Shown here one piece after another: positions 18,001-24,870 of a stretch of DNA of 40,881 nucleotides (position 1 is its first letter; each line of letters begins with the position of its first letter). The notes below the pieces were generated by a model. The model ran no database searches and was not told the DNA's origin. It saw nothing but the letters and a program-made list of their open reading frames with translations. The stretch lies in NCBI GenBank assembly GCA_025354525.1, contig JANXMS010000274.1, positions 1 to 40,881 on the forward strand, in the 5' to 3' direction. Source of the DNA: Acidobacteriota bacterium (GTDB lineage: Bacteria > Acidobacteriota > Terriglobia > Bryobacterales > Bryobacteraceae). Position numbers and translations under genes: made by a program.

Positions 18001-18076
18001 AGGAATAGCGGATGGAGCTGGCGGAGAGGGTGGTGGACAGGAGAATTAGGGCGAATAGGGGGTTCAGTTTGTTCAT
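12083..18076 (-). CDS. Giant exported SBBP beta-propeller / RHS-repeat protein
   Basis: The 1997-residue protein starts with a signal peptide and two YD repeats (IRYSYDAAGRLTKVDYGDG, YTYDAAGNIVKRE). A DUF7948-like domain follows (about 65-265; GVDIVYYGNPQQLEYDLIV). SBBP beta-propeller repeats run from about 270 to 640, with recurring LAYSTFIGGSADD, GFVAKLN and VYVAGTT. A DUF6531-type entry segment (about 740-820; DPFSTATGEHTDEF) leads into many RHS/YD repeats to about 1700. The RHS core domain lies at about 1745-1810 (MGFRFYDATSGRFLSRD, NPYQYALANPVNYSDPRG). The last 190 residues after the DPRG motif form a tip with a hydrophobic stretch (LPLFLIVIAGNVLGDI) and six GGSLIGND repeats. RHS shells enclose or present a C-terminal tip, often a toxin, but no toxin family is recognisable here. 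A surface adhesin role is equally possible. Confidence 0.88.
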   Translation of the reverse strand: MNKLNPLFALILLSTTLSASSIRYSYDAAGRLTKVDYGDGRSISYTYDAAGNIVKRERAGAPSAVALSFEANQGQIDSRYQFLARRGNFSVAVSAQEALFALPGASVRLEWLGANPAARPFGQQPQASTTNYLTGSDARKWRTGVPHFARIHYKDLFPGVDIVYYGNPQQLEYDLIVNPGADPTKIRFQLPGATQLAIAPNGDLVMQASGQTVLFQKPVLHQEVNGVKRPVTGSYSLAGGTVGFRIGKFDPSLPLVIDPVFGDFTLAGGSGDDVPTAAVEDSQGFLYVVGTTNSTDMPGVLRPVQPTNAGGATDVFVMKLSNNTKSLVWVTYLGGNGADSAGGISVDRQGIVTISGTTTSQNFPVTPDALQRTYGGGTADGFVARLNAKGERLLYSTYLGGSADDAVRSVAVDAAGVIYAAGVTASTNFPTRPGAVQDKHNGATDGFLVKLNPGDPIAIYSTLLGGTAADSIQRVGLDAVGNVYVAGTTASTNFPTTPGVLAAASLGGTDGFVAKLNPAGSALAYSTFIGGSADDQVLALAVSANGTAFVSGVTASRNLPMGGSVLNRQFLGGPTDGFLLQLSANGSQVLAASYLGGNGEDSADAIAVRVEGTILVAVNGTSFPNEPARMYAFSDDLSRELGIQTISSACMGGGSRIVALSHGATRSLAIGWARATDDCNAPQWLALPGKGGPVRMASSERASTGHAEMFVGVSGSNSAPQDPPLPAIRPMTQYKSSGSAGDPFSTATGEHTDEFNDLSLGGVMLLQFKRYYSSALLSNEIASGLGLNWAHNFDLSLANTSGAAIVTLEGGVKVTFRLVSGAWQMQPQQKSEYRLLESANDYKLGDIAQSRIVTFNRRGQLTRIEDRNGNALQVTPAAGGPTEVNDGLGRSLKFTYAGGFLTEVRDHTGRTIQFAYRGENLSAVTDVYGRAARYEYAASGRLTKHLLPAGTPAYTNVYDPAGRVAEQSDAEGRPTKVAFEAAGVTAITDPLNAVNRHTHDVAGDLVRVTDPTGSVTEITYDPAHRRTSIKDRLGNSTSLTYHAPTGMLQTVTDAQGNKLTATYAGQTQASFTFFNVTKIEHGDGSSIAYEFDSRGNPLTIIDRAGKSWKYTYNAQGLPLTLTSPGGAVSKWTYNANGTNASVTTATGNATTYERDNLGRVTKITHPDGTSRLFAYDAGDGITQQTDENGKSVKYARNQNNQIASRTDELGATESWIYNPSLLPLQSTDRLGNKTTFAYNRNNLVTKFTDALGDEVELTYDSLSRMTAIKDGIGTRAELAYNKEGVPTTTTDGNGRVWKKESNKLGLITKSTSPLGVEMSQEFDAVGRVTSIANGMGEKTTFAYDARGEIASIVAPGGLKTALTRNDLGRIATLTDAAGSVWANQYDEAGRTLSLQDPLNRSSSLAYDKRGRVAEVKLPQGLGSVAHTYDSAGSLLSTRHSDGSELRFNRDDKGRLLEAKGIALTYDANGRITGSNGLVIDRDPLGRIAAMKYSPDKVVRYAYNKRGEVTKITDWLGAETEFSYDLAGAMTAIRRPNAVVTSFNYDADNRLTSIEEKKDETIGRISLGYDKANRVISEERDNPAIAEVGTGTEEFAYDAASQLTSATYDAAGRVKTDARRAYSWDITSRLVGFTSGDSPVTLDYDARGHVIARSAPGGATSYVVNYATGQPTIAAERLADADLRYYIHLPNGKLLYSIDASSNARRFYHFDGRGSTTFLTGDDGAVTDSYEITPYGETLGRRGTSDNPFTFLGAWGVMQQDQAGLFLMGFRFYDATSGRFLSRDREVNPSPRAINPYQYALANPVNYSDPRGLSAQAAFSRLPLFLIVIAGNVLGDITTLERANNADSFLLALEAFTGENFKTIRQKVRQQYFTHLANQQSEAIATLAAARALELANRQPIGICGLSFVCDAKGNSMLISLSGLPKAGLIGSVSVPQILLAPNGGSLIGNDGGSLIGNDGGSLIGNDGGSLIGNDGGSLIGNDGGSLIGNKAAIFRPN
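12110..12250 (-). repeat. Six 24-bp tandem repeats encoding GGSLIGND
   Basis: Six near-identical 24-base units (the last is 21 bases) start at 12110, 12134, 12158, 12182, 12206 and 12230. They lie at the 3' end of the RHS gene and encode GGSLIGN(D/K) in frame. The units alternate between gttgcc and gttacc at their start (copies 2-3 and 4-5), suggesting a 48-base duplication step. The near identity at the DNA level implies recent expansion or ongoing slippage. Confidence 0.95.
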
Positions 18077-18287
18077 GTTTGCTCTGAGGCGAGACGGCTC
18101 TGGAGGGGAAGTCGGGACGGGGGGGCTGTTTGTGACGGGCGAAGGAAAACTTTTTTGGATTCGGAGATTCAGAAGAATTTGAAGGGCACCAAAAAGCTGC
18201 TAAATGGTAACGATTTGTTTAGAACTGCTCTCTGTTAAGGAGGGCGCTCCGGTTGGGCGTTAGCCTGTAATTTCTAAGGAGTTCGAT

Positions 18288-19181
18288 ATGCGATTTCATT
18301 TGAAAATAGTAGGCGCGCTTGCGGTGGCCTTATCAATTTCGCCATCATTCGCCGAGAAGCCAAAAGGCTACACTTATCTCGCATTGGGCGATTCGATTCC
18401 ATATGGATTCGATCCGATACAATTTACTGCGGGTCTGCCGCCGTTGCAATTTATCGGGTATCCGGAGATCGTAGCCCGAGTGAAGCGGCTTCGACATGTA
18501 AACGCTGCCTGCCCCGGAGAGACCAGCGGTAGTTTCATATCTGGCGTAATGGACTTTGGTTGTAACGATGCTAGTTTGGAACGGCCGATCGCGTTTAAGC
18601 CAAACAATTTGTTACATACAAACTATTCCGTTCCCCAACTGGCTTTTGCCCTCGGTCAGCTGCGGGCCAATAAGAGAATCGACTTGATCACGCTGAGCCT
18701 AGGCGGGAACGATTTATCGTTGCTGCAAGCTGGATGCGCGGTAGACCCTGCAACGTTCTCTGACTGTGTGCGAGATCGCCTTCCAACTGTGCTGGGCTAT
18801 TATGCCGGAAATCTGGCCCGCATCCTTGGGGACTTGCGTAATCAAGAGAGCTACAAAGGGAAGTTGGTATTGGTCACGAACTACTCGCCAAGTGCAAATC
18901 CACTAGTCACCGAGGCTATTTTTGCGTTGAACCAGACCATGATCGCAGTCGGCAGAAACTTTGAAGTGACTGTAGCAGAAGGGTTTGGGGCATTCCAATT
19001 GGCGTCGGCGTCGTTTGGAGGTGATCCGTGCAAAGCGGGCTTGCTCGTTCCCCTGTCATTTTCAGGAAGCACGCCCGCCGTTTGCGACATTCATCCTTCA
19101 GAATATGGCCAAAATTTGCTGGCGGCCACTATACTCTTCGCGGCCGATAAGAAGAGCAAGATTAAGGATAACGACGATTAG
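18288..19181 (+). CDS. Exported GDSL/SGNH-family hydrolase
   Basis: The 297-residue protein has a signal peptide (about 1-22) and the SGNH esterase/lipase blocks. The nucleophile block is YLALGDSIPYG (Ser36). Block III is LITLSLGGNDLSL (Gly140, Asn141). Block V is CDIHPSEYGQNLLA (Asp267, His269), whose DxxH-type spacing is shortened to DxH by HPSEYG; the charge relay is otherwise complete. It would hydrolyse ester bonds in lipids or acetylated sugars outside the cytoplasm. ATG 18288 is preceded by AAGGAG (18276-18281). The 211-base gap to the divergent RHS gene must hold promoters for both; I could not pick a convincing one. The gene and its upstream gap are visibly poorer in G+C than the neighbours, which may mean acquisition by transfer. 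Confidence 0.87.
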   Translation: MRFHLKIVGALAVALSISPSFAEKPKGYTYLALGDSIPYGFDPIQFTAGLPPLQFIGYPEIVARVKRLRHVNAACPGETSGSFISGVMDFGCNDASLERPIAFKPNNLLHTNYSVPQLAFALGQLRANKRIDLITLSLGGNDLSLLQAGCAVDPATFSDCVRDRLPTVLGYYAGNLARILGDLRNQESYKGKLVLVTNYSPSANPLVTEAIFALNQTMIAVGRNFEVTVAEGFGAFQLASASFGGDPCKAGLLVPLSFSGSTPAVCDIHPSEYGQNLLAATILFAADKKSKIKDNDD

Positions 19182-19204
19182 TGGCAAGCCGAACGGATCC
19201 GGCT

Positions 19205-19660
19205 ATGCAAGTTAACAGTTATGGTGCCAAATGCCAGTTTTCCAACCTGATTGAACGCGCATTATAGCAAGTCTTGACTTAGCAGAGGGCAAATCCGCGA
19301 CGTCTGAAGAGATCCGGAGCAATGTCGGGAGAGAGGAAGGGAAATAGAGCCTCGGCGAGATCGACGACAAGCGAATGCATTGACGGGGCCATGAACTGGG
19401 ACAAACTTAGTTTGCAGTCCGCCCAATACGGGGCCGGTAGTTCGGGTTTCCAGAACGCCTCCATTAAGGCGGGTATCGCTCTAGGGGGGTGAGGAAATCG
19501 TTATCGCCAAAGCCGGCAAGCCAATGGTAAGACTTACTCCGATACGTCAATCGTTAAATCGGGTGTTGGGCGGAGCGAAGGGGCGCTACAATCTGCCCGA
19601 CGGCTGGAAGCGGCCGATGTCCGAAGCGCAATATGAGGGGTTTACGAACGGGGGCTTGCT
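19205..19660 (+). pseudogene. Phd/YefM-type antitoxin gene split by a mobile element
   Basis: ATG 19205 opens MQVNSYGAKCQFSNLIERA, the N-terminal ribbon of Phd/YefM antitoxins (MqVnvyEAKtqLSkLlerv). It is cut at 19263 by a 221-base repeat. After the repeat the family sequence resumes: GEEIVIAKAGKPMVRLTP, then RQSLNRVLGGAKGRYNLPDG and a toxin-binding tail. Removing the repeat plus one TA joins ERAL to GGEEI, but a run of six G at 19484-19489 leaves the frame one base off. There is therefore also a one-base slip, or a sequencing error. The end at about 19660 is estimated, because the downstream frame runs into the toxin gene. Phd antitoxins bind DNA and neutralise a PIN-domain toxin; this copy cannot do so as it stands. 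Confidence 0.8.
19263..19483 (+). mobile_element. MITE-like element, copy 1 (inside phd antitoxin)
   Basis: This is the first of three copies of a 219-bp element plus a duplicated TA. Its left end reads TATAGCAAGTCTTGACTTA and its right end GGCGGGTATCGCTCTA. The ends are short imperfect inverted repeats (TATAGCAAG against TAGAGCGAT). The insertion sits at a TA within the phd antitoxin. It differs from copy 2 at about 10 positions and from copy 3 at about 16, including one indel. On its minus strand an ORF of 61 codons (19279-19464) starts MEAFWKPELPAPYWADCKL; copy 2 keeps it intact and copy 3 breaks it. TA target duplication is characteristic of IS630/Tc1-mariner transposases; none is encoded in this window. 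Confidence 0.85.
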
Positions 19661-19663
19661 GGC

Positions 19664-20044
19664 AAGCTGCTGCTCGATACGCACGTGTTGGTATGGGCGG
19701 TGTCGGCTCCAGACAGGCTCTCTATTATGGCGAGGGAGGCGATTCTGAATGGGGAGAACGAGTTGTTTGCCAGCCACGTTTCGCTTTGGGAACTAGCGAT
19801 CAAGGCGCAGACGCAACCGGATTCGATTCCCGATTTGGCGGGCATCGAAGTAAACATCGAGCGACGAGGAGTTCGCATCCGGGTGCCGATTTAACCATCG
19901 CACATTTTCGGGATTGTCGGTCTGTCGCAACTCCATCGCGATCCTTTTGATCGGCTACTCATCGTGCAAGCGCGAAGCGAAGGATTTGCGCTGGTCACGC
20001 GGGATACGGAGATTCAGAAATACCCGGTTAGCACGCTCTGGTAG
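19664..20044 (+). pseudogene. VapC-type PIN toxin with in-frame stop
   Basis: The frame reads KLLLDTHVLVWAVSAPDRLS, the PIN-domain start (first catalytic Asp in LLDTH). SHVSLWELAIKAQ follows, supplying the conserved Glu. After a TAA at 19892 the same frame continues with LSQLHRDPFDRLLIVQARSE (the HRDPFDRLL acidic motif) and FALVTRDTEI, ending at TAG 20042. Everything needed for an RNase PIN fold is present except for the single nonsense codon, which could be a CAA-to-TAA change. No ATG, GTG or TTG is visible at the expected start, so initiation may also be lost. It is the partner of the element-split antitoxin upstream and is presumed inactive. Confidence 0.8.
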
Positions 20045-20079
20045 GACTTGATCGGGCCTAGCTATGCTTTAATCGCAAG

Positions 20080-22425
20080 ATGAAGGCTGTCGGTGGGTTC
20101 CTTTTCGTTTTCGTGATGATGCCGAGTTCGGCGTTATTCGGCCAGAGCCCGGTGGATGAGGTCCGGCAGAGCTATGCCAAACTTTGTTCGGGATGCCACG
20201 GGGCGGACGCTCGGGGTTCGCAGCAAGGGCCGGGGCTGGCTGGGAACTTGCGCCTTCGACGGCGGTCGGCGCAAAATCTACGCAACGTGATTTCCAGGGG
20301 AATTCCGGCGGCGGGGATGCCGGGGTTCAAGCTGCCCGAGGCGACGCTGGATGGGCTGGTGGCTCTGGTGGTTTCGATGAACTCGTCAGCAGCGGACGCG
20401 AAAGTACCCGGCGATCCGACGGCCGGGAGCGCGTTCTTTTTCGGCAAGGGGCAGTGCGGCTCGTGCCATATGGTGACGGGCAACGGGACAGCAGTGGGGC
20501 CTGACCTTTCGAACGTGGCGCGGGAACTTACGGTGGACCAGCTTCGGGATGCTTTGCTGAACCCGGGCCTGCGGATCGCCCCGGGCTATGGACTCGTCTC
20601 GGTGGCACTGAAGAATGGCACCAGTTTGCGCGGATTCGCCCGGAATCGAACGGGGTTCGAAATTGCGGTGCAGGATCTGAAGGGCGGCCTACACCCGCTG
20701 TCGCTGGCGGCGGTGACGCAGGTGACAGAAGAAAAGGCTTCGTTGATGCCGGCAGTGAAGGCCTCCGAGGAAGAGGTGCAGAATTTGGTGGCGTATTTGA
20801 GCGCGCTGACGGGAGTGAAGCCCGGGGCGGTGGTGGCGGCGGCAGAGAGGCCGGGAGGGATCGACTTCGCGCGGATCGTAAACCCGAAGCCGGGGGACTG
20901 GCTGACCTACAACGGGAACTTGAGCGGGAACCGGTATAGCTCGCTCGATCAGGTGAACCGAGCCAACGTCAGTAAGCTCGCGCTGCAATGGAGTTTTACG
21001 ATTCCGCTGTGGACCCAGTTTTTGCCGGATACGCCCTATTACCACGAGAATATGCGGTATTTCGGGCTGGAGACGGTGCCGCTGGTGGCGGATGGAATCA
21101 TGTACGTCACCGGGCCTAACCAAGTGTTCGCGTTAGGCGCGGCGACGGGCCAGCCGATTTGGCAGTACTCGCGACCGAGGACGAAAGGGCTGGTTTCGGA
21201 CCCGTCGCTGGGAACCAACCGCGGAGTTGCGATTCTCGGCGAGAACGTCTTCTTCGTGACGGATGACGCCCACTTGCTGGCGCTGAACCGAACCACCGGG
21301 CGCCTCGTATGGGAGACGGTGCTTTGGGACGAGCCGCAGAAGTACGGCGGGACCATTGCGCCGTTGATTGTGAAGGACATGGTGGTGGCCGGCGTGGCCG
21401 GGGGCGACTGGGGAATTCGGGGGTTCGTGGCGGCGTACAAGGCCGCGACTGGCGAACGGGTATGGCGGCAGTGGACCGTGCCAGCCGCGGGCGAGGCGGG
21501 GATCGAGACGTGGCAGGGAGGAGGGCACAAGTTGGGCGGCGGGTCGACGTGGCTCACCGGTTCGTATGACCCTTCCACGGATACGCTCTACTGGGCGACG
21601 GGTAACCCCTGGCCGAACTCCGACGATCGCGAGCGGGGCGGGGACAACTTGTATACGGACAGCGTCCTGGCCCTCGAATCGGGGACCGGCAAGATGAAGT
21701 GGTATTACCAGTTCACCCCGCATGATACGCATGACTGGGATGCGACGGAGCCGAACGTGTTAGTGGATGTGGTGTATCAGGGTAAGCCGCGGAAGTTGAT
21801 GTTACATGCGGATCGGAACGGCTTTTTCTATGTGTTCGACCGGACCGACGGGAAACTACTCCTGGCCAAGTCGTTTCTGCACAAGATGACTTGGGCGAGC
21901 GGGGTGGGAAGCGACGGGCGGCCGGTGCGGCTGCCGCCAAGCGAATTGGGCTGCCCGGACCACGCGACGAACTGGAACGGCACGGCATTCAGTCCGGTGA
22001 CGAAGCTTTATTACGTAATTGCGATTGAGAAGTGTACGGTGAATCTGACGCCGGGCAGTTGGAAGAACGCACGACCGGCCGAGGACCCGGGGAAGAAGTA
22101 TCTGCGGGCCCTCGATATTGAGACGGGCAACATCGCCTGGGAGGTCGGCCTCGAAGGGCCAGTCGACGGCAAGCGCGTCGCGGGCATTTTGGGTACCGCC
22201 GGGGGTCTGCTCTTCTATGGCGATCCCAGCGGTTACTTCGTGGCGGCGGACGATCGGAACGGGAAAACGCTCTGGCGCGTGCCGCTTCATGCGACGATCA
22301 AGACCTCGCCGATGACTTACACGGTTGACGGCAAGCAATACGTTACTTTGGCGGTGGGTTCGAATGTGATGACGTTTGCGCTGGATCGGCAGTCAATGTC
22401 TCCGCTTACCGCACCCCGCAAGTAA
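20080..22425 (+). CDS. PQQ-dependent dehydrogenase with two N-terminal cytochrome c domains
   Basis: The 781-residue periplasmic protein has a signal peptide (about 1-22). Two heme-c sites follow: CSGCH (Cys36, Cys39, His40) and CGSCH (Cys126, Cys129, His130). A quinoprotein eight-bladed propeller occupies about 262-780 (PGDWLTYNGNLSGNRYSSL, WSFTIPLWTQFLPDT, YWATGNPWPNSDD, PHDTHDWDATEPNVLVDV). The HDWD aspartate is the likely catalytic base of PQQ alcohol-type dehydrogenases. It would oxidise an alcohol or sugar and pass electrons through its own hemes toward the respiratory chain. In classical quinohemoprotein alcohol dehydrogenases the cytochrome is single and C-terminal, so the double N-terminal arrangement differs. 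No vicinal Cys-Cys pair is seen. No PQQ synthesis genes lie in this window. The gene starts 35 bases after the vapC relic. Confidence 0.87.
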   Translation: MKAVGGFLFVFVMMPSSALFGQSPVDEVRQSYAKLCSGCHGADARGSQQGPGLAGNLRLRRRSAQNLRNVISRGIPAAGMPGFKLPEATLDGLVALVVSMNSSAADAKVPGDPTAGSAFFFGKGQCGSCHMVTGNGTAVGPDLSNVARELTVDQLRDALLNPGLRIAPGYGLVSVALKNGTSLRGFARNRTGFEIAVQDLKGGLHPLSLAAVTQVTEEKASLMPAVKASEEEVQNLVAYLSALTGVKPGAVVAAAERPGGIDFARIVNPKPGDWLTYNGNLSGNRYSSLDQVNRANVSKLALQWSFTIPLWTQFLPDTPYYHENMRYFGLETVPLVADGIMYVTGPNQVFALGAATGQPIWQYSRPRTKGLVSDPSLGTNRGVAILGENVFFVTDDAHLLALNRTTGRLVWETVLWDEPQKYGGTIAPLIVKDMVVAGVAGGDWGIRGFVAAYKAATGERVWRQWTVPAAGEAGIETWQGGGHKLGGGSTWLTGSYDPSTDTLYWATGNPWPNSDDRERGGDNLYTDSVLALESGTGKMKWYYQFTPHDTHDWDATEPNVLVDVVYQGKPRKLMLHADRNGFFYVFDRTDGKLLLAKSFLHKMTWASGVGSDGRPVRLPPSELGCPDHATNWNGTAFSPVTKLYYVIAIEKCTVNLTPGSWKNARPAEDPGKKYLRALDIETGNIAWEVGLEGPVDGKRVAGILGTAGGLLFYGDPSGYFVAADDRNGKTLWRVPLHATIKTSPMTYTVDGKQYVTLAVGSNVMTFALDRQSMSPLTAPRK

Positions 22426-22613
22426 AGGTAATCGTCGTTGCGTACTTGATTAGCGGGTTTCGGGATCATTCGCCGCCAGATCTTTGCCAGTTTCCTAGCG
22501 TTTTGGAAGTTTGTGTCGCAAAGGGCCCCTCGAAATCACGCCACAGGCTCGCGCGATGCTACGGAAACCATTGAATCTATTGGGTCGGAGGCCGCTAATC
22601 AATTACGTCGTTG

Positions 22614-24161
22614 CTATCGACACTCTATAAGTGAAACCCGCGAGATTCGTAATCGGAGCACTCGCCGTTGTTCCTCCGCCGGTAATCGCGGTTCAGACGA
22701 TGTCCTTAAATGCCTGACCAGGTTGTTCCAAACTATCGGCTTGACCAACCCGTCGACGGCCATTTGAGATCTCTGTGGACCCGCCAAAGTCGGGTCATAA
22801 CGGAAGCTGACCATATGCCATTGCCCGTCAGCCGGTAGGGTAGCAACCGTCGTTGTCCATTGCATTGTCTTCGAGTCCTTCACGCGGCCATTGTGACAAG
22901 CAGTGCCAGTTTCGTCGCCGCGTTCGCCGTCCGGCAGTTCTGCCCCTCCGTCAGTCCGAACCAGAATCCACCGTTATCATTCACTTTTTCAACTAACGGC
23001 TGGTCCATGCAGTTTTGCCCGGTATTGGTCCAACGAATCCAGATACATTTCCGGAAAACGCCCCCGTTCCGAAGTTCAAGCTGGCGCTCGAAGGCACCGT
23101 CAAGTAGTTACTCGCCGCCAAGGTTTGAGATAGGTAGGCCCCAACCATGCCTCCGGCCACCGGGAGCGAAGTGCTGACCACGGTTCCCGCGTTCCCGCTT
23201 AAAGACCGGTCCGCTGTTGCCTCCGAGTCCAAATCGAAGGACCACCAGCCCACCATCCCCGCCGGGGCGCTCGTGCATTGCGGCGGAGTCTGGCAGGTTC
23301 CCGCGCTATCGGCGGCCACCAGTTTGCACTGACGTGCCGAAAATCGTGCCCAGCCCCGCAATATTGCCCACCAGAAGCGTAGCATCAGCGCTCACGCTAC
23401 TCCGGGTCGCTGCCAACCGTCACCACGGTATCCGCCGTTCCGTTCCAATAAAAAGCAGGCGCCGTCAGCTGTGGCACAGTCACAGCCACATTCACCCATT
23501 CATTAACCGGCACACTCTTAGTGCCGGTGTACGTCGCAGTCGCGTCATTGCTTGTCAGCGTCAATTCAAGACGCTCCCCAGGCACCGTCCGCGCGCGGAA
23601 ACCGTATGCGGGACGCGGAATCATTTCATTGATCGCACTGCCCTCCAGCTTCTGCAGAATCGGGCGCCCGTTCGTTAATGATCCGTGCAGCTTAATCCAG
23701 AACTCCAACGAAAAACCATTGGTTCGAAGTCCGGTCCAGCGGCGTCGGCCCGCCAGTCACGGCGGTGAACGTAAGGTGAGCGACCGGGGTAAGCACCCGG
23801 TCTTCTTCGAGCCTCCCGGACACCACCGTCCGACCATCTAACGGCATTCACTCCGACAGATCGAGGCGCCTTCCCAAGGCCGCGGTTCCTTCGGTCCCCG
23901 GATCGCGGTCACGTCCTGGCTTGCCGTCCAGGCTGCTGCGAATATCCAACGTTAAGCGCACCGCCATACCCACCGGCAATTCGCGCAACCTTGCACGAAT
24001 AGTTATTACTCTGCCGCTTCCGGCACCACGACGATAAATCCGCCGTTTCCGTCCATCCGAGCAACATGACTCGACTTCCCCGTCAGTAACCCCAGTAGGC
24101 AAACGCCCCCCAGCCAGGAAGCCCGGCCGACACAAATTGAAACGAAACAGTTATTCAACAT
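22614..24161 (-). pseudogene. Decayed secreted LamG-fold protein
   Basis: The minus strand holds scattered in-order pieces of one exported protein. At ATG 24161 is a signal-like start (WLGGVCLLGLLTGK). Next comes a LamG/concanavalin-like module with LEFWIKLHGSLTNG, PAYGFRARTV and VNEWVNVAVTV. A second module has GMVGWWSFDLDSEATADRS, SLNFGTGAFS, then in another frame CIWIRWTNTGQNCMDQPLVE, NDNGGFWFGLTEGQNC, and again shifted ADGQWHMVSFRYD and MAVDGLVKP, ending near 22614. At least five frame changes or stops separate the pieces, so the gene is dead. LamG modules bind carbohydrate or protein, which fits an extracellular binding role once held. The bases 22426-22613 and 24162-24309 hold nothing I can identify. 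Confidence 0.75.
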
Positions 24162-24309
24162 CACAACCAGAAGTGCGCGGTCCTGGAAGTGGCCGGGCCA
24201 TTAATGCGTGCTAATTTGATCCAGAAAACAAGATAGCGATATGCTGAATGGACTGCATTCCCATGAATCAGCCTTGCCGAATCCATAGACCTCTCCGTCG
24301 GGGCCAACC

Positions 24310-24870
24310 GTGACCGACGTTTCCGGGTTATTGGACCGTGCCGCGCAGGGAGACGCCGCCGCCAACCCGGCCCTCTTCGCCGCCCTCCACGCCGAACTGC
24401 ATACCCTAGCCCGGTCGGCAATGCGGAGTGAACGCAACGACCACACGCTCCAGCCCACGGCCTTGGTAAACGAAGCGTTCCTCCGCCTCGTCAAGACTCC
24501 CGTCAGTTGGTCAAGCCGGGCGCACTTTTTCTCTGCCTCCGCCCGCGTCATGCGCCGCATCCTCATTGAACATGCCCGTGCCAACCACGCCGAAAAGCGC
24601 CAGGGCGATCGTCAAAAGTTGGAGTTCAAGGAACCGATGGTACTCGTCGAGTCTGATCCGGAGCAGCTCCTGTCGATCGACGCTGCACTCGTCCGATTTG
24701 CGGCCATTGATCCCCGCGCCGCTCACGTCGTCGAACTTCGTTTTTTTGTCGGCATGAGCGTCGAAGAGACCGCGAAGATCCTGGAACTCTCCGAAAGAAC
24801 AGTGAAGCGAGATTGGGACTTCGCCCGTGTCTGGCTAGAGCGCGAACTGCGGACGCTGAGGCCCGGATGA
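24310..24870 (+). CDS. ECF-type RNA polymerase sigma factor (Sig-70_X6-like)
   Basis: The 186-residue protein matches the TIGR02999-type ECF sigma subgroup. An N-terminal sigma-2 region contains HTLQPTALVNEAFLRLV (residues 45-61), a linker has ARVMRRILIEHARANHAEKR, and a C-terminal sigma-4 helix-turn-helix reads MSVEETAKILELSERTVKRDWDFARVWL. It directs RNA polymerase to a special promoter set in the cytoplasm. The start is GTG 24310; the next in-frame ATG would remove most of region 2. Its stop overlaps the start of the following kinase gene (ATGA), so the two are translationally coupled. In Acidobacteria and Planctomycetes this subgroup is often paired with such kinases, which are thought to control it in place of an anti-sigma factor. 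Confidence 0.92.
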   Translation: MTDVSGLLDRAAQGDAAANPALFAALHAELHTLARSAMRSERNDHTLQPTALVNEAFLRLVKTPVSWSSRAHFFSASARVMRRILIEHARANHAEKRQGDRQKLEFKEPMVLVESDPEQLLSIDAALVRFAAIDPRAAHVVELRFFVGMSVEETAKILELSERTVKRDWDFARVWLERELRTLRPG

